5,957 bases of DNA from Limimaricola sp041580155 (GTDB lineage Bacteria > Pseudomonadota > Alphaproteobacteria > Rhodobacterales > Rhodobacteraceae). The position numbers were made by a program, and so were the translations under genes. Location of the stretch: NCBI GenBank assembly GCA_041580155.1, contig JBFGEI010000204.1, forward strand, positions 1-5,957, written 5' to 3'. The notes under the pieces were generated by a model. That model did no database searches. It was not told the DNA's origin and saw only the letters and a list, made by a program, of their open reading frames with translations. Shown here piece after piece: positions 1 through 5,957 of the stretch. Numbering within the stretch: the first letter of the stretch is position 1; every line of letters starts with the position of its first letter.

Positions 1-11
1 CCGGCCCGCAC

Positions 12-18
12 AAGGAGA
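12..18 (+). promoter_or_regulatory. Ribosome binding site of the small exported protein gene
   Basis: The purine run AAGGAGA ends 6 nt before the ATG at 25. It is a near-consensus Shine-Dalgarno sequence and supports that start. The window begins only 11 bases before it, so the promoter and any preceding operon gene cannot be seen. Confidence 0.8.
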
Positions 19-24
19 TCCCGC

Positions 25-489
25 ATGACCCATCGCATCGCATCCGCGCTTGCCGTCGCGCTGCTGCTGGCGGCCCCGGCGGCGCCGGCGCTGGCCGACG
101 ACCACGACGAGGACGCCACCTGCTTGGGCCTCGCCGGGCTGCTGTCGGGCGGCAACAAGCACGACCTGCCGCCGATCCTGCTGTCGTCGGGGATGCCGCT
201 GGCCGAGGCGCCGCTGCGGCTCAGCTCCGGCAGCTATTACGAGATCGAGATCGAGGCCGACGGCAGCCAGGAGCTGGCGCTGGTCGGCCCGGAGTTCTTC
301 CGCGCGATCTGGGTCGACGAGATCGTCATCGAGGGGCTGGAGATCCGCCCGCTCGGGCTCGACAGCGTCGAGTTCGACGAGGCCGGGGTGATGGAGATCG
401 GCTTCGTCGCGATCAAGCCGGGGCGCTACGAGCTGCGGGTGCCCGGGTCCACCGGCGAGACGCAGCGGCTGGAGGCGATCATCGAATGA
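25..489 (+). CDS. Small acidic exported protein, cupredoxin-like fold suspected, coupled to ABC transporter
   Basis: A 154-residue protein with a clear Sec signal peptide: a short basic start, a hydrophobic Ala/Leu stretch at residues 5-23 and an ALA|DD cleavage site after residue 24. The mature protein is therefore periplasmic, about 130 residues and strongly acidic (about 26 Asp/Glu against 8 Lys/Arg). It opens with an acidic patch (DDHDED, residues 25-30) followed by its only cysteine, Cys33. Residues 64-140 look all-beta, with YYEIEIEADG (71-80) and a closing IKPGRYELRVPG (130-141) that resembles the last strands of cupredoxin-like domains. The usual copper ligands (a paired His/Cys/Met set) are absent, so a blue-copper role is unlikely. 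The stop overlaps the ATPase start by 4 bp, which points to a joint function, perhaps as a periplasmic accessory or ligand-binding part of the transporter. I do not recognise a named family; the function is inferred from context only. Confidence 0.85.
   Translation: MTHRIASALAVALLLAAPAAPALADDHDEDATCLGLAGLLSGGNKHDLPPILLSSGMPLAEAPLRLSSGSYYEIEIEADGSQELALVGPEFFRAIWVDEIVIEGLEIRPLGLDSVEFDEAGVMEIGFVAIKPGRYELRVPGSTGETQRLEAIIE
471..489 (+). promoter_or_regulatory. Translational coupling junction: RBS and ATGA overlap
   Basis: GGAGG at 471-475 lies inside the end of the upstream gene, 10 nt before the ATG at 486. The ATGA at 486-489 contains both that start codon and the TGA stop of the upstream gene. 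This arrangement normally couples translation of the two proteins and fixes the ATPase start. Confidence 0.75.
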
Positions 490-1205
490 CCGGGCTGCGG
501 CTGCGCGGGGTCGGCTACGACTACGGCGCCAGGCGGGCGCTCGACGGGGTCGGGTTTTCGGTGACGCCGGGCCGGTTCTGCGCGCTGCTCGGGCCGAACG
601 GGGCCGGCAAATCGACGCTGTTCTCGTTGCTGACCCGGCTGATGACCACGGCCGAAGGCCGGATCGAGGTTGCCGGTCACGACTTGGCGACGGCGCCGCG
701 CGCGGCGCTGGCCGAAATTGGCGTGGTGTTCCAGCAGGGCACGCTCGATCTCGACCTGAGCCTGCGCGAGAACCTGCGCTATTTCGCGGCGCTGCACGGG
801 CTGTGGGGCCGTGACGCGGCGCGCCGGATCGACGCGGCGCTCGACCGGCTGTCGATGGCCGAACGCGGCGCCGAGCGGGCCCGCGATCTCAACGGCGGGC
901 ATCGGCGCCGGGCCGAGATCGCCCGCGCGCTGATCCACCGCCCTTCGGTGCTGCTGCTGGACGAGCCGACGGTCGGGCTCGACGCCGCCAGCCGGGCCGC
1001 GGTCTGCGCCCATGTTCATGATCTGGCCGGGCAGGGCGGGCTGACCGTGCTCTGGGCCACGCATCTGGCCGACGAGGTGGCGCCGGGCGACCAGGTGGTC
1101 GTGCTGCACCGCGGAAGGATCGTCGCCGATGCTGCGGCGCAGGACATCGCCGGGGACCAAAGCCTGGCCGACCGGTTTCTCGCGCTGACCGCGGGGGCGC
1201 CGTGA
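486..1205 (+). CDS. pedB: ABC transporter ATP-binding protein, PQQ-alcohol-dehydrogenase-associated (PedB/LutE-like)
   Basis: A 239-residue cytoplasmic ATPase that would power the permease encoded next. All nucleotide-binding motifs are visible: Walker A GPNGAGKST (36-44), Q-loop around VVFQQG (80-85), signature region LNGGHRRRAEIARAL (135-149), Walker B LLLDEP with Glu160 (156-161), D-loop GLD (164-166) and switch His193 in WATH. The signature is LNGGH rather than the common LSGGQ. From memory this variant is typical of the ABC ATPase subfamily found with PQQ-dependent alcohol dehydrogenases, to which PedB of Pseudomonas putida and LutE of Methylorubrum belong. In those organisms the system is needed for growth on lanthanide-dependent enzymes and is thought to carry lanthanides. 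Overlaps of 4 bp on both sides place it in a three-gene operon. ATPase identity is certain; the substrate is inferred. Confidence 0.93.
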   Translation: MTGLRLRGVGYDYGARRALDGVGFSVTPGRFCALLGPNGAGKSTLFSLLTRLMTTAEGRIEVAGHDLATAPRAALAEIGVVFQQGTLDLDLSLRENLRYFAALHGLWGRDAARRIDAALDRLSMAERGAERARDLNGGHRRRAEIARALIHRPSVLLLDEPTVGLDAASRAAVCAHVHDLAGQGGLTVLWATHLADEVAPGDQVVVLHRGRIVADAAAQDIAGDQSLADRFLALTAGAP

Positions 1206-2050
1206 CCGACGCGGCGGATCCCGCGCCGGTCGCGGCGCCGGTCGCGCCACGCAGCGCCACCGGTCGGGCGATGCTGGTGGCGCTGGTCTGGATCCTGCGG
1301 CGCGAGGCGCGGCGTTTCGTCGGCCAGCGCGGTCGCCTGGTCGCGGCGCTGGTACGGCCGCTGGTCTGGCTGCTGGTGTTCGCCGCCGGGTTTCGCGCTG
1401 CGCTCGGCCTGTCGATCACCCCGCCGTATCAGACCTATGTCAGCTACGAGACATACATCGTTCCGGGGCTCTGCGGCATGATCCTGCTGTTCAACGGCAT
1501 GCAGTCGTCGCTGGGGCTGGTCTACGACCGCGAGATGGGCTCGATGCGGCTGCTGCTGACCTCGCCGCTGCCGCGCGGCTGGCTGCTGTTCTGCCGGCTG
1601 GTCGCCGCGACCGCGATCTCGATGCTGCAGGCCTGCGCCTTCCTGGCGATCGCCGCGCTCTACGGGATCACCATGCCGTGGCAGGGCTACCTGCTGGCGC
1701 TGCCGGCGCTGTTCATCGCCGGGCTGATGCTCGGCGCGCTCGGGCTGGCGTTGTCGAGCACGGTGCGCCAGCTCGAGAACTTCGCCGGGGTGATGAACTT
1801 CGTGATCTTCCCGATGTTCTTCATGTCCTCGGCGCTCTACCCGCTATGGAAGATGGCCGAAGGCAGCGCGGTGCTGCACGACATCTGCGCCTTGAACCCG
1901 TTCACCCAGGCGGTCGAGCTGATCCGCTTCGCGCTCTACGGCGCGGTGAACTGGCCGGCGCTTGGCTGGACCGGGCTGGCGGCGGCGCTGTTCCTGGGGC
2001 TGGCGCTGCTGGGCTACGACCCGGCGCGCGGGCTGATCCGGCGCGGCTGA
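1202..2050 (+). CDS. pedC: ABC-2 type permease, PedC/LutF-like
   Basis: A 282-residue inner-membrane protein forming the channel for the preceding ATPase. It has a Pro/Ala-rich cytoplasmic N-terminus (1-22), then six likely membrane segments near residues 46-64, 86-107, 128-153, 164-186, 194-215 and 252-270. The cytoplasmic loop after segment 2, DREMGSMRLLLTSPLPR (109-125), is the coupling element typical of ABC-2 permeases. The late block with PMFFMSSALYP (204-214) and LNPFTQAVELIRFALYG is also characteristic. The GTG start at 1202 overlaps the ATPase stop (GTGA). An in-frame ATG at residue 24 is an alternative, but it loses the coupling. ABC-2 permeases often work as exporters, yet the PedC/LutF members are genetically linked to lanthanide use, so the direction of transport is open. 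Family membership is confident; the substrate is inferred from context. Confidence 0.92.
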   Translation: MTDAADPAPVAAPVAPRSATGRAMLVALVWILRREARRFVGQRGRLVAALVRPLVWLLVFAAGFRAALGLSITPPYQTYVSYETYIVPGLCGMILLFNGMQSSLGLVYDREMGSMRLLLTSPLPRGWLLFCRLVAATAISMLQACAFLAIAALYGITMPWQGYLLALPALFIAGLMLGALGLALSSTVRQLENFAGVMNFVIFPMFFMSSALYPLWKMAEGSAVLHDICALNPFTQAVELIRFALYGAVNWPALGWTGLAAALFLGLALLGYDPARGLIRRG

Positions 2051-2196
2051 TCGCTGCGCCTACGACCTTGGCAGGGGTCGGCGGCTACGACCAACGTGCA
2101 ATTCCCGCGGCGGCTGGCGGCGGCGATCATGGGGGCGGCGACGGCAAGATCCGCAAGGCGCGTCCGACGCCCCATAACGTCAGGGAGGACGACCCC
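2051..2196 (+). promoter_or_regulatory. Leader region of the dehydrogenase gene with repeated CTACGACC
   Basis: This 146-bp gap is the only sizeable non-coding space upstream of the dehydrogenase and so the likely site of its own promoter. The 8-mer CTACGACC occurs at 2060-2067 and 2085-2092 (25-bp period). The CGACC at 2063-2067 also pairs with GGTCG at 2076-2080 across 8 nt. A response regulator of the ExaE/AgmR (LuxR-type) family, which controls such genes in other bacteria, could bind repeats like these; that is a guess. I could not find a convincing -35/-10 pair or a sigma-54 -24/-12 element. Confidence 0.4.
2182..2189 (+). promoter_or_regulatory. Strong ribosome binding site of the alcohol dehydrogenase
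   Basis: AGGGAGGA lies 7 nt before the ATG at 2197. It fixes that start over the long in-frame upstream extension, which would run through the end of the permease gene in another frame. A signal peptide begins exactly at this ATG. Confidence 0.85.
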
Positions 2197-3972
2197 ATGA
2201 ATCGCTTCATAGCCGCCGCGACAGCCATGCTGCTGTGCGCCGGGGCCGCGCAGGCCCAGGTCACCGACGAGGATATCGCCAACGACGCCACCACGGTCGA
2301 CGACGTGGTCACCAACGGCATGGGCCGGGCGCTGCAGCGCTACAGCCCGCTCGACACGCTGACCCGCGAGAACATCCAGTACCTGGTCCCGGCCTGGGCG
2401 TTCAGCCTCGGCGGCGAAAAGCAGCGCGGCCAGGAAACCCAGCCGCTGATCAGCGACGGCGTGATGTACATCACCGGGTCGTATTCGCGGCTCTACGCGC
2501 TCGATGCGCATACCGGCGAAGAGATCTGGCAATTCGACGCGCGGCTGCCCGAGGGCATCCTGCCGTGCTGCGACGTGGTGAACCGCGGCCCGGCGCTTTA
2601 TGGCGACAAGGTGTATTTCGGCACGCTCGACGCGCGCCTGGTGGCGCTCGACGCCAAGACCGGCGACGTGGTCTGGAACAAGCAGATCGCCGATTACAAG
2701 GAAGGCTACAGCTACACCGCGGCGCCGCTGATCCACAACGGCATGATCATCACCGGCAATTCGGGCGGCGAATTCGGGGTGGTCGGCGAAGTCCAGGCCC
2801 GCGACGCCGAGACCGGCGAGCTGGTCTGGACCCGGCCGATGATCGAAGGCCACATGGGCACGCTGAACGGCGAGGACAGCACCATGACCGGGACGCTGAA
2901 CGCGACCTGGCCGGGTGACATGTGGAAGACCGGCGGCGGCGCCACCTGGCTTGGCGGCTCCTACGATGCCGAGACCGACACGCTGGTGTTCGGCGCCGGA
3001 AACCCGTCGCCGTGGAACAGCTGGCTGCGCAACGCGGGCGAGCCGACCGAGGGCAACACCGGCGACAACCTCTACGCCGCCAGCCGGGTCGGCATCGACC
3101 CCGCCACCGGCGAGATCAAGTGGCACTTCCAGACCACCCCGCGCGAGGGCTGGGATTACGACGGCGTCAACGAGATGGTCGCCTTCACCGACAAGCAGGG
3201 CAACAAGCGCTACGGCACCGCCGACCGCAACGGCTATTTCTACGTGCTGGACCGCGAGGACGGCAGCTTCGTCAGCGCCAACCCCTTCGTCAAGGACATC
3301 ACCTGGGCCGAGGGCATCGACGACACCGGCCGGCCGATCTTCGTCGAGGCCAACCGCCCCGGCCGCCCGGCCGAGCTGACCGGCGAGGCCAAGGGCGAGA
3401 CGATCTTCGCCGCGCCGTCGTTTCTCGGCGGCAAGAACTGGATGCCGATGAGCTATTCGGAAAACACCGGCCTGTTCTACGTGCCCTCGAACGAATGGGG
3501 CATGGACATGTGGAACGAACCGGTCAGCTACAAGAAGGGCGCGGCCTACATGGGCGCCGGCTTCACCATCAAGCCGCTTTACGAAGATCACATCGGCAGC
3601 CTCAAGGCGATCGACCCCGAGACCGGCGAATGGGTCTGGGAATTCAAGAACGACGCGCCGCTCTGGGGCGGGGTGATGTCGACCGCTGGCGGGCTGGTGT
3701 TCACCGGCACCCCCGAGGGCAAGTTCATCGCCTTCGACGACAAGACCGGCGAAGAGGTCTGGAGCTTCCAGACCGGCTCGGGCGTGGTCGGCCAGCCGAT
3801 CACCTGGGAGCAGGACGGCGAGCAGTTCGTCTCGGTGATCTCGGGCTGGGGCGGCGCGGTGCCGCTGTGGGGCGGCGAGGTGGCCAAGAAGGTCAACTTC
3901 CTGAACCAGGGCGCGACGCTGTGGACCTTCAAGCTGCCCAAGCAGCTGGCCGAGCTGGCGCAGCTCCAGTAG
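2197..3972 (+). CDS. exaF: Lanthanide-type PQQ-dependent alcohol (ethanol) dehydrogenase, ExaF/PedH-like
   Basis: A 591-residue periplasmic quinoprotein that oxidises primary alcohols (and probably aldehydes) and passes electrons to a cytochrome c. A Sec signal peptide ends at AQA|Q (residues 18-20). The rest is an eight-bladed propeller of the type I quinoprotein kind, with blade motifs such as LDAHTGEEIW and IDPETGEWVW repeated at least six times and no C-terminal haem domain. Visible active-site features: adjacent Cys124-Cys125 (the disulfide over PQQ), Arg130 in NRG, Trp251 stacking below PQQ, metal ligands Glu192 and Asn269, catalytic base Asp320, and Arg344. Two residues after Asp320 is Asp322 (WDYDG), the extra ligand found in lanthanide enzymes and absent from calcium enzymes such as ExaA and MxaF. 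The second half (FLGGKNW, ITWEQDGEQF, GGAVPLWGGE) follows the ethanol dehydrogenase pattern, not XoxF. It sits 146 bp after the PedBC-like transporter. Fold and class are certain; lanthanide use is strongly inferred; the substrate range is unknown. Confidence 0.95.
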   Translation: MNRFIAAATAMLLCAGAAQAQVTDEDIANDATTVDDVVTNGMGRALQRYSPLDTLTRENIQYLVPAWAFSLGGEKQRGQETQPLISDGVMYITGSYSRLYALDAHTGEEIWQFDARLPEGILPCCDVVNRGPALYGDKVYFGTLDARLVALDAKTGDVVWNKQIADYKEGYSYTAAPLIHNGMIITGNSGGEFGVVGEVQARDAETGELVWTRPMIEGHMGTLNGEDSTMTGTLNATWPGDMWKTGGGATWLGGSYDAETDTLVFGAGNPSPWNSWLRNAGEPTEGNTGDNLYAASRVGIDPATGEIKWHFQTTPREGWDYDGVNEMVAFTDKQGNKRYGTADRNGYFYVLDREDGSFVSANPFVKDITWAEGIDDTGRPIFVEANRPGRPAELTGEAKGETIFAAPSFLGGKNWMPMSYSENTGLFYVPSNEWGMDMWNEPVSYKKGAAYMGAGFTIKPLYEDHIGSLKAIDPETGEWVWEFKNDAPLWGGVMSTAGGLVFTGTPEGKFIAFDDKTGEEVWSFQTGSGVVGQPITWEQDGEQFVSVISGWGGAVPLWGGEVAKKVNFLNQGATLWTFKLPKQLAELAQLQ

Positions 3973-4054
3973 CGCGACCGGGACCTGGCGCGGCGGCGGT
4001 TTCCGACCGGACCCGCGCCGACACCGGGCGGATCACCACGCCAGCTGCCCGCAC

Positions 4055-4081
4055 AGGGGCTGTCGCATCGCGACAGCCCCT
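4055..4081 (+). terminator. Perfect 12-bp stem-loop, likely terminator after the dehydrogenase gene
   Basis: The arm AGGGGCTGTCGC (4055-4066) pairs without mismatch with GCGACAGCCCCT (4070-4081) around a 3-nt loop. It lies 82 bp after the dehydrogenase stop and between convergent genes. The following bases (TCGTTGC) contain only a few T residues, so it is not a classical rho-independent terminator with a U run. In GC-rich alphaproteobacteria such stems are nonetheless commonly found at transcript ends. It could act in both directions or protect the 3' end of the mRNA. Confidence 0.6.
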
Positions 4082-4135
4082 CGTTGCATGGCGGCGATAA
4101 ATGGCGCGGGGCTGCGCGACGGTCTCGGGCAGAAG

Positions 4136-4151
4136 CGCGGCGGTTGCCGCG
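4136..4151 (-). terminator. Short hairpin just past the peptidase stop, possible weak terminator
   Basis: CGCGGC (4136-4141) pairs with GCCGCG (4146-4151) across a GGTT loop on the plus strand. Read leftward, it begins 9 nt after the peptidase stop and is followed by CTTCTGCCC. The stem is only 6 bp and there is no T run, so in this GC-rich DNA it may be chance. Confidence 0.25.
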
Positions 4152-4160
4152 TCCACGCCG

Positions 4161-5957
4161 TCAAGGCTCGGTCAGCGACAGCAGCCCCGGCCGCCGCTCC
4201 AACGCCATTTCCAGCGCCGTGCGGCCGCCCAGCACCGCGACATGGCGCTGCGGCGCGGCGGCGCGCAGCGCCTCGGCGGTCCGACGCAGATCCGCGAGCG
4301 TTGCGTCGAGCAGCTCATCGCGTCGCGACAGCCGGTCGGTGTCGCCCGACAGGTGTTCGGTCAGCATCGCCAGCGCCGCGGCGCGCACCGGGCGCGGCCG
4401 ATCAAGCTGGCCGAGCGCGCCGATCACGCAGCGTTCGAGTTCCGGCGCCGCGATGCGCCGCGCCAGCCAGTCGCCGGCGCCGTCGAAGCAGTCCAGCGTC
4501 GCCAGAAGCTGCGGATCCCGGTAGCTGAGCAGCCGCAGGGTGCCGGCGGTCGGGCAGAGCCGGCACAGCGCGCCATAGGCGCCGCCGCGGCTGCGCAACT
4601 CGGGCCAGAGCAGGTTCAGCGCCAGATGCGTCGCCGCCACCGCGGTGGCGCCGCTCGGCGCCCCGGCCGCGGCGCGCAGGTCGAAGCCTCGACCGACGAA
4701 GTTGGTCTCGCTCGGCAGCGCGAGGCCGATCGGCGCCAGGCAGGGCGGTGGCGCCATCGTCGCGCCGGGGCCGGAAAACGCGGCGCAGAACTCGCGCAGC
4801 AGCGGCAGCAGCGCCTCGGCCACGCCGTCGTCGGCGGCCAGGCTGCAGATCGGGGTGCTGCGCAGCAGCTGGCGTTGGACCGCGTGCAGCGTCACCAGCT
4901 CGGGCTCGGGGGCCTGCGCCAACCGCTGTCGCAGCGCCTTGAGAAACAGAAGATATCCCAGGCCGTCGACCGAATCCTCGATCGCGCCCGCGGCGCCGAT
5001 CTGTGCCCGCAACAACCGGTCGACGGTTTCGTGGCCGCGCGGCACCAGCGCCGACTCGAGCCGCAGGATCTCGCGGCCGACCAGCCCGACCAGCGCGGCG
5101 CCGTCGGGCAAAGCCGGCAGCAGCAGTTCGCGCAGCAGCGCCAGCAGGTCGGCGAAGCCGCCGGGACCGGGGCGCGCGGTGCCGCGCAGGATCAGCCGCG
5201 CCGCGGCCCCCCCGCCGGTGCGGTCGCCGCTCCAGGTCAGCGCCTCGATGCCGCCTGTGAGGCGCGCGACACGGGCTTCGAATGCGCCGCCGCCGCCGTC
5301 GGTCAGCGCCCGGCGGAGCAGCCCGGCCCAGGGAAGCCGCGTCGCGGGCAGGGCGCAGAGGTCGAAGCCGAGGTCGAGATGCACAAGCCCGGCGCAGGGC
5401 GATGGCTGCGACAGCACCGTCACCGGCCCAAGCCGCAGGGTCTCGACCCGGCGCGCGGGCGGCAATCTCGGCAGATCGGCGCGCGACAGCCGCGGCAACA
5501 GCGCCAGGACCTCGGGCGGGTCGGGGCGGTCGCCGGCGCGGGCGTCGCGCCGGGTCGCCGCCAGCAGCGCGCGCCGCGCCGCGGGGCGCAACCCGTCCTC
5601 CAGCGCGCGTCGGCGGCGGTCGAGCGCGGCGCGCCCAGGGGCGGCCGCGGCCGGCGCCAGGCCAAGCGTCACCCGGTGCGGGTTGTCGATCAGCTCGTGG
5701 CGCAGCATCCGCTCAAACACCTTCTCGCCGGACAGGACCCGGCCCCGCAGCGCCGCGCAATCGGCGGCGAAGCCCAGCTCGCGCAGCGGCGACGCCCCGC
5801 GCTGCCAGCCGCGCGCCGCGCGCAGGCCATGAAGGACACCGGCCGGGCGCAGCGGGTCGTCGTGCAGGCTGCGCCGGGTTTCGACCCGCGCGATCGCGGC
5901 CAGCGCAAGTTCCCGGTCGACGCCGTCGCGCGCGATCCGTTTCAGCGTCTCGAGCAC
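4161..5957 (-). CDS. M16C metallopeptidase, PreP/presequence-protease-like, C-terminal part
   Basis: About 598 residues of a leftward gene, cut at its 5' end by the window edge. The GTG at the edge is most likely an internal valine codon, not a start. The first residues (VLETLKRIARDGVD) match the middle of PreP-type peptidases, which are about 970 residues long, so roughly the first 370 residues are missing, including the zinc-binding HxxEH motif. Family landmarks visible in order: GEKVFERMLRHELIDNPHRV (about 77-96), RLESALVPRGH, and RSRGGAYGAL (455-464), whose Arg455 and Tyr461 have the spacing of the substrate-binding Arg/Tyr pair of PreP. SYRDPQLLATLD and HLSGDTDRLSRRDELL follow. PreP enzymes enclose and degrade short unfolded peptides such as targeting peptides; bacterial members are presumed to clear peptide fragments. 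No signal peptide can be judged. The retained part looks full-length and unbroken, though rich in Ala/Arg/Leu. It seems unrelated to the alcohol oxidation genes. Confidence 0.88.
   Translation of the reverse strand: MLETLKRIARDGVDRELALAAIARVETRRSLHDDPLRPAGVLHGLRAARGWQRGASPLRELGFAADCAALRGRVLSGEKVFERMLRHELIDNPHRVTLGLAPAAAAPGRAALDRRRRALEDGLRPAARRALLAATRRDARAGDRPDPPEVLALLPRLSRADLPRLPPARRVETLRLGPVTVLSQPSPCAGLVHLDLGFDLCALPATRLPWAGLLRRALTDGGGGAFEARVARLTGGIEALTWSGDRTGGGAAARLILRGTARPGPGGFADLLALLRELLLPALPDGAALVGLVGREILRLESALVPRGHETVDRLLRAQIGAAGAIEDSVDGLGYLLFLKALRQRLAQAPEPELVTLHAVQRQLLRSTPICSLAADDGVAEALLPLLREFCAAFSGPGATMAPPPCLAPIGLALPSETNFVGRGFDLRAAAGAPSGATAVAATHLALNLLWPELRSRGGAYGALCRLCPTAGTLRLLSYRDPQLLATLDCFDGAGDWLARRIAAPELERCVIGALGQLDRPRPVRAAALAMLTEHLSGDTDRLSRRDELLDATLADLRRTAEALRAAAPQRHVAVLGGRTALEMALERRPGLLSLTEP

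Larger units (their letters stand above)
3973..4160. other. Convergent intergenic region
   Basis: These 188 bases separate the stop of the rightward dehydrogenase gene from the stop of the leftward peptidase gene. The region holds one perfect hairpin (4055-4081) and a weaker one (4136-4151). No coding signal, RNA gene or mobile element could be recognised; the open frames crossing it are low-complexity and Arg/Ala/Pro-rich. Confidence 0.6.

Noticed and set aside
2031..2052. Direct repeat GGCTGATC at 2031-2038 and 2045-2052
   Set aside because: It lies mostly within the end of the permease coding sequence, where repeated Gly/Leu/Ile/Arg codons in GC-rich DNA explain it.
2068..2085. Possible sigma-54 promoter starting at TTGGCA
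   Set aside because: The -12 half (TTGCA/TTGCT) is missing at the required distance; only GC-rich sequence follows.
1678..2196. 173-codon in-frame extension upstream of the dehydrogenase start
   Set aside because: It overlaps the permease gene in another frame and yields Arg/Ala-rich nonsense. The signal peptide and the strong ribosome binding site both point to the ATG at 2197.
2014..3591. 525-codon open frame antisense to the dehydrogenase gene
   Set aside because: It is a mirror of the high-GC codon bias in the real gene. The product is a low-complexity Ala/Val/Gly/Arg protein without recognisable domains, and the sense frame is an unmistakable quinoprotein.
2197..3972. Assignment of the dehydrogenase as XoxF methanol dehydrogenase because of the WDYD motif
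   Set aside because: The second half (ITWEQDGEQF, GGAVPLWGGE, FLGGKNW) follows the ExaA/PedE/PedH ethanol dehydrogenases. The XoxF-typical C-terminal segments are absent.
4645..5832. 395-codon rightward open frame opposite the peptidase gene
   Set aside because: It is rich in Ser/Arg/Pro/Ala with no domain. The opposite strand encodes clear PreP-family motifs.
1..5957. CRISPR array, tRNA, rRNA, insertion sequence or attachment site
   Set aside because: No regularly spaced repeats, RNA-gene signatures, transposase motifs or terminal inverted repeats were seen.

Overview
The window is a very GC-rich, densely coded stretch typical of an alphaproteobacterium. A purple non-sulfur/Rhodobacterales- or Rhodospirillales-like host is plausible, but the sequence does not fix the genus. 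It holds five protein genes. Four run rightward and form a block for PQQ-dependent alcohol oxidation. The fifth runs leftward, converges on that block and is cut by the right edge.

Left part (25-2050): three genes overlap by 4 bp at each junction (ATGA, then GTGA), so they are almost certainly one translationally coupled operon. They encode a small acidic exported protein, an ABC ATPase and an ABC-2 type membrane permease. The ATPase and permease resemble the ABC subfamily found beside PQQ alcohol dehydrogenases (PedB/PedC of Pseudomonas, LutE/LutF of Methylorubrum). In those hosts the system has been tied to lanthanide-dependent growth and uptake.

Middle (2051-3972): a 146-bp gap with a repeated 8-mer and a strong ribosome binding site precedes a full-length periplasmic quinoprotein alcohol dehydrogenase. 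Overall it resembles the ExaA/PedE/PedH ethanol dehydrogenases rather than XoxF. It carries the extra aspartate (WDYD, Asp322) that marks lanthanide-dependent members such as ExaF and PedH. The most coherent reading is a compact 'acquire the lanthanide, then use it' cassette: a PedBC/Lut-type transporter plus its exported partner, next to a rare-earth-dependent alcohol dehydrogenase. The electron acceptor cytochrome c, the PQQ biosynthesis genes and the regulators are not in the window.

Right part (3973-5957): a 188-bp convergent intergenic region contains a perfect 12-bp hairpin, likely the terminator of the dehydrogenase gene. The leftward gene encodes the C-terminal ~600 residues of a PreP/presequence-protease-like M16C metallopeptidase. 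Its zinc-binding N-terminal part lies beyond the window. It looks functionally unrelated to the alcohol oxidation block.
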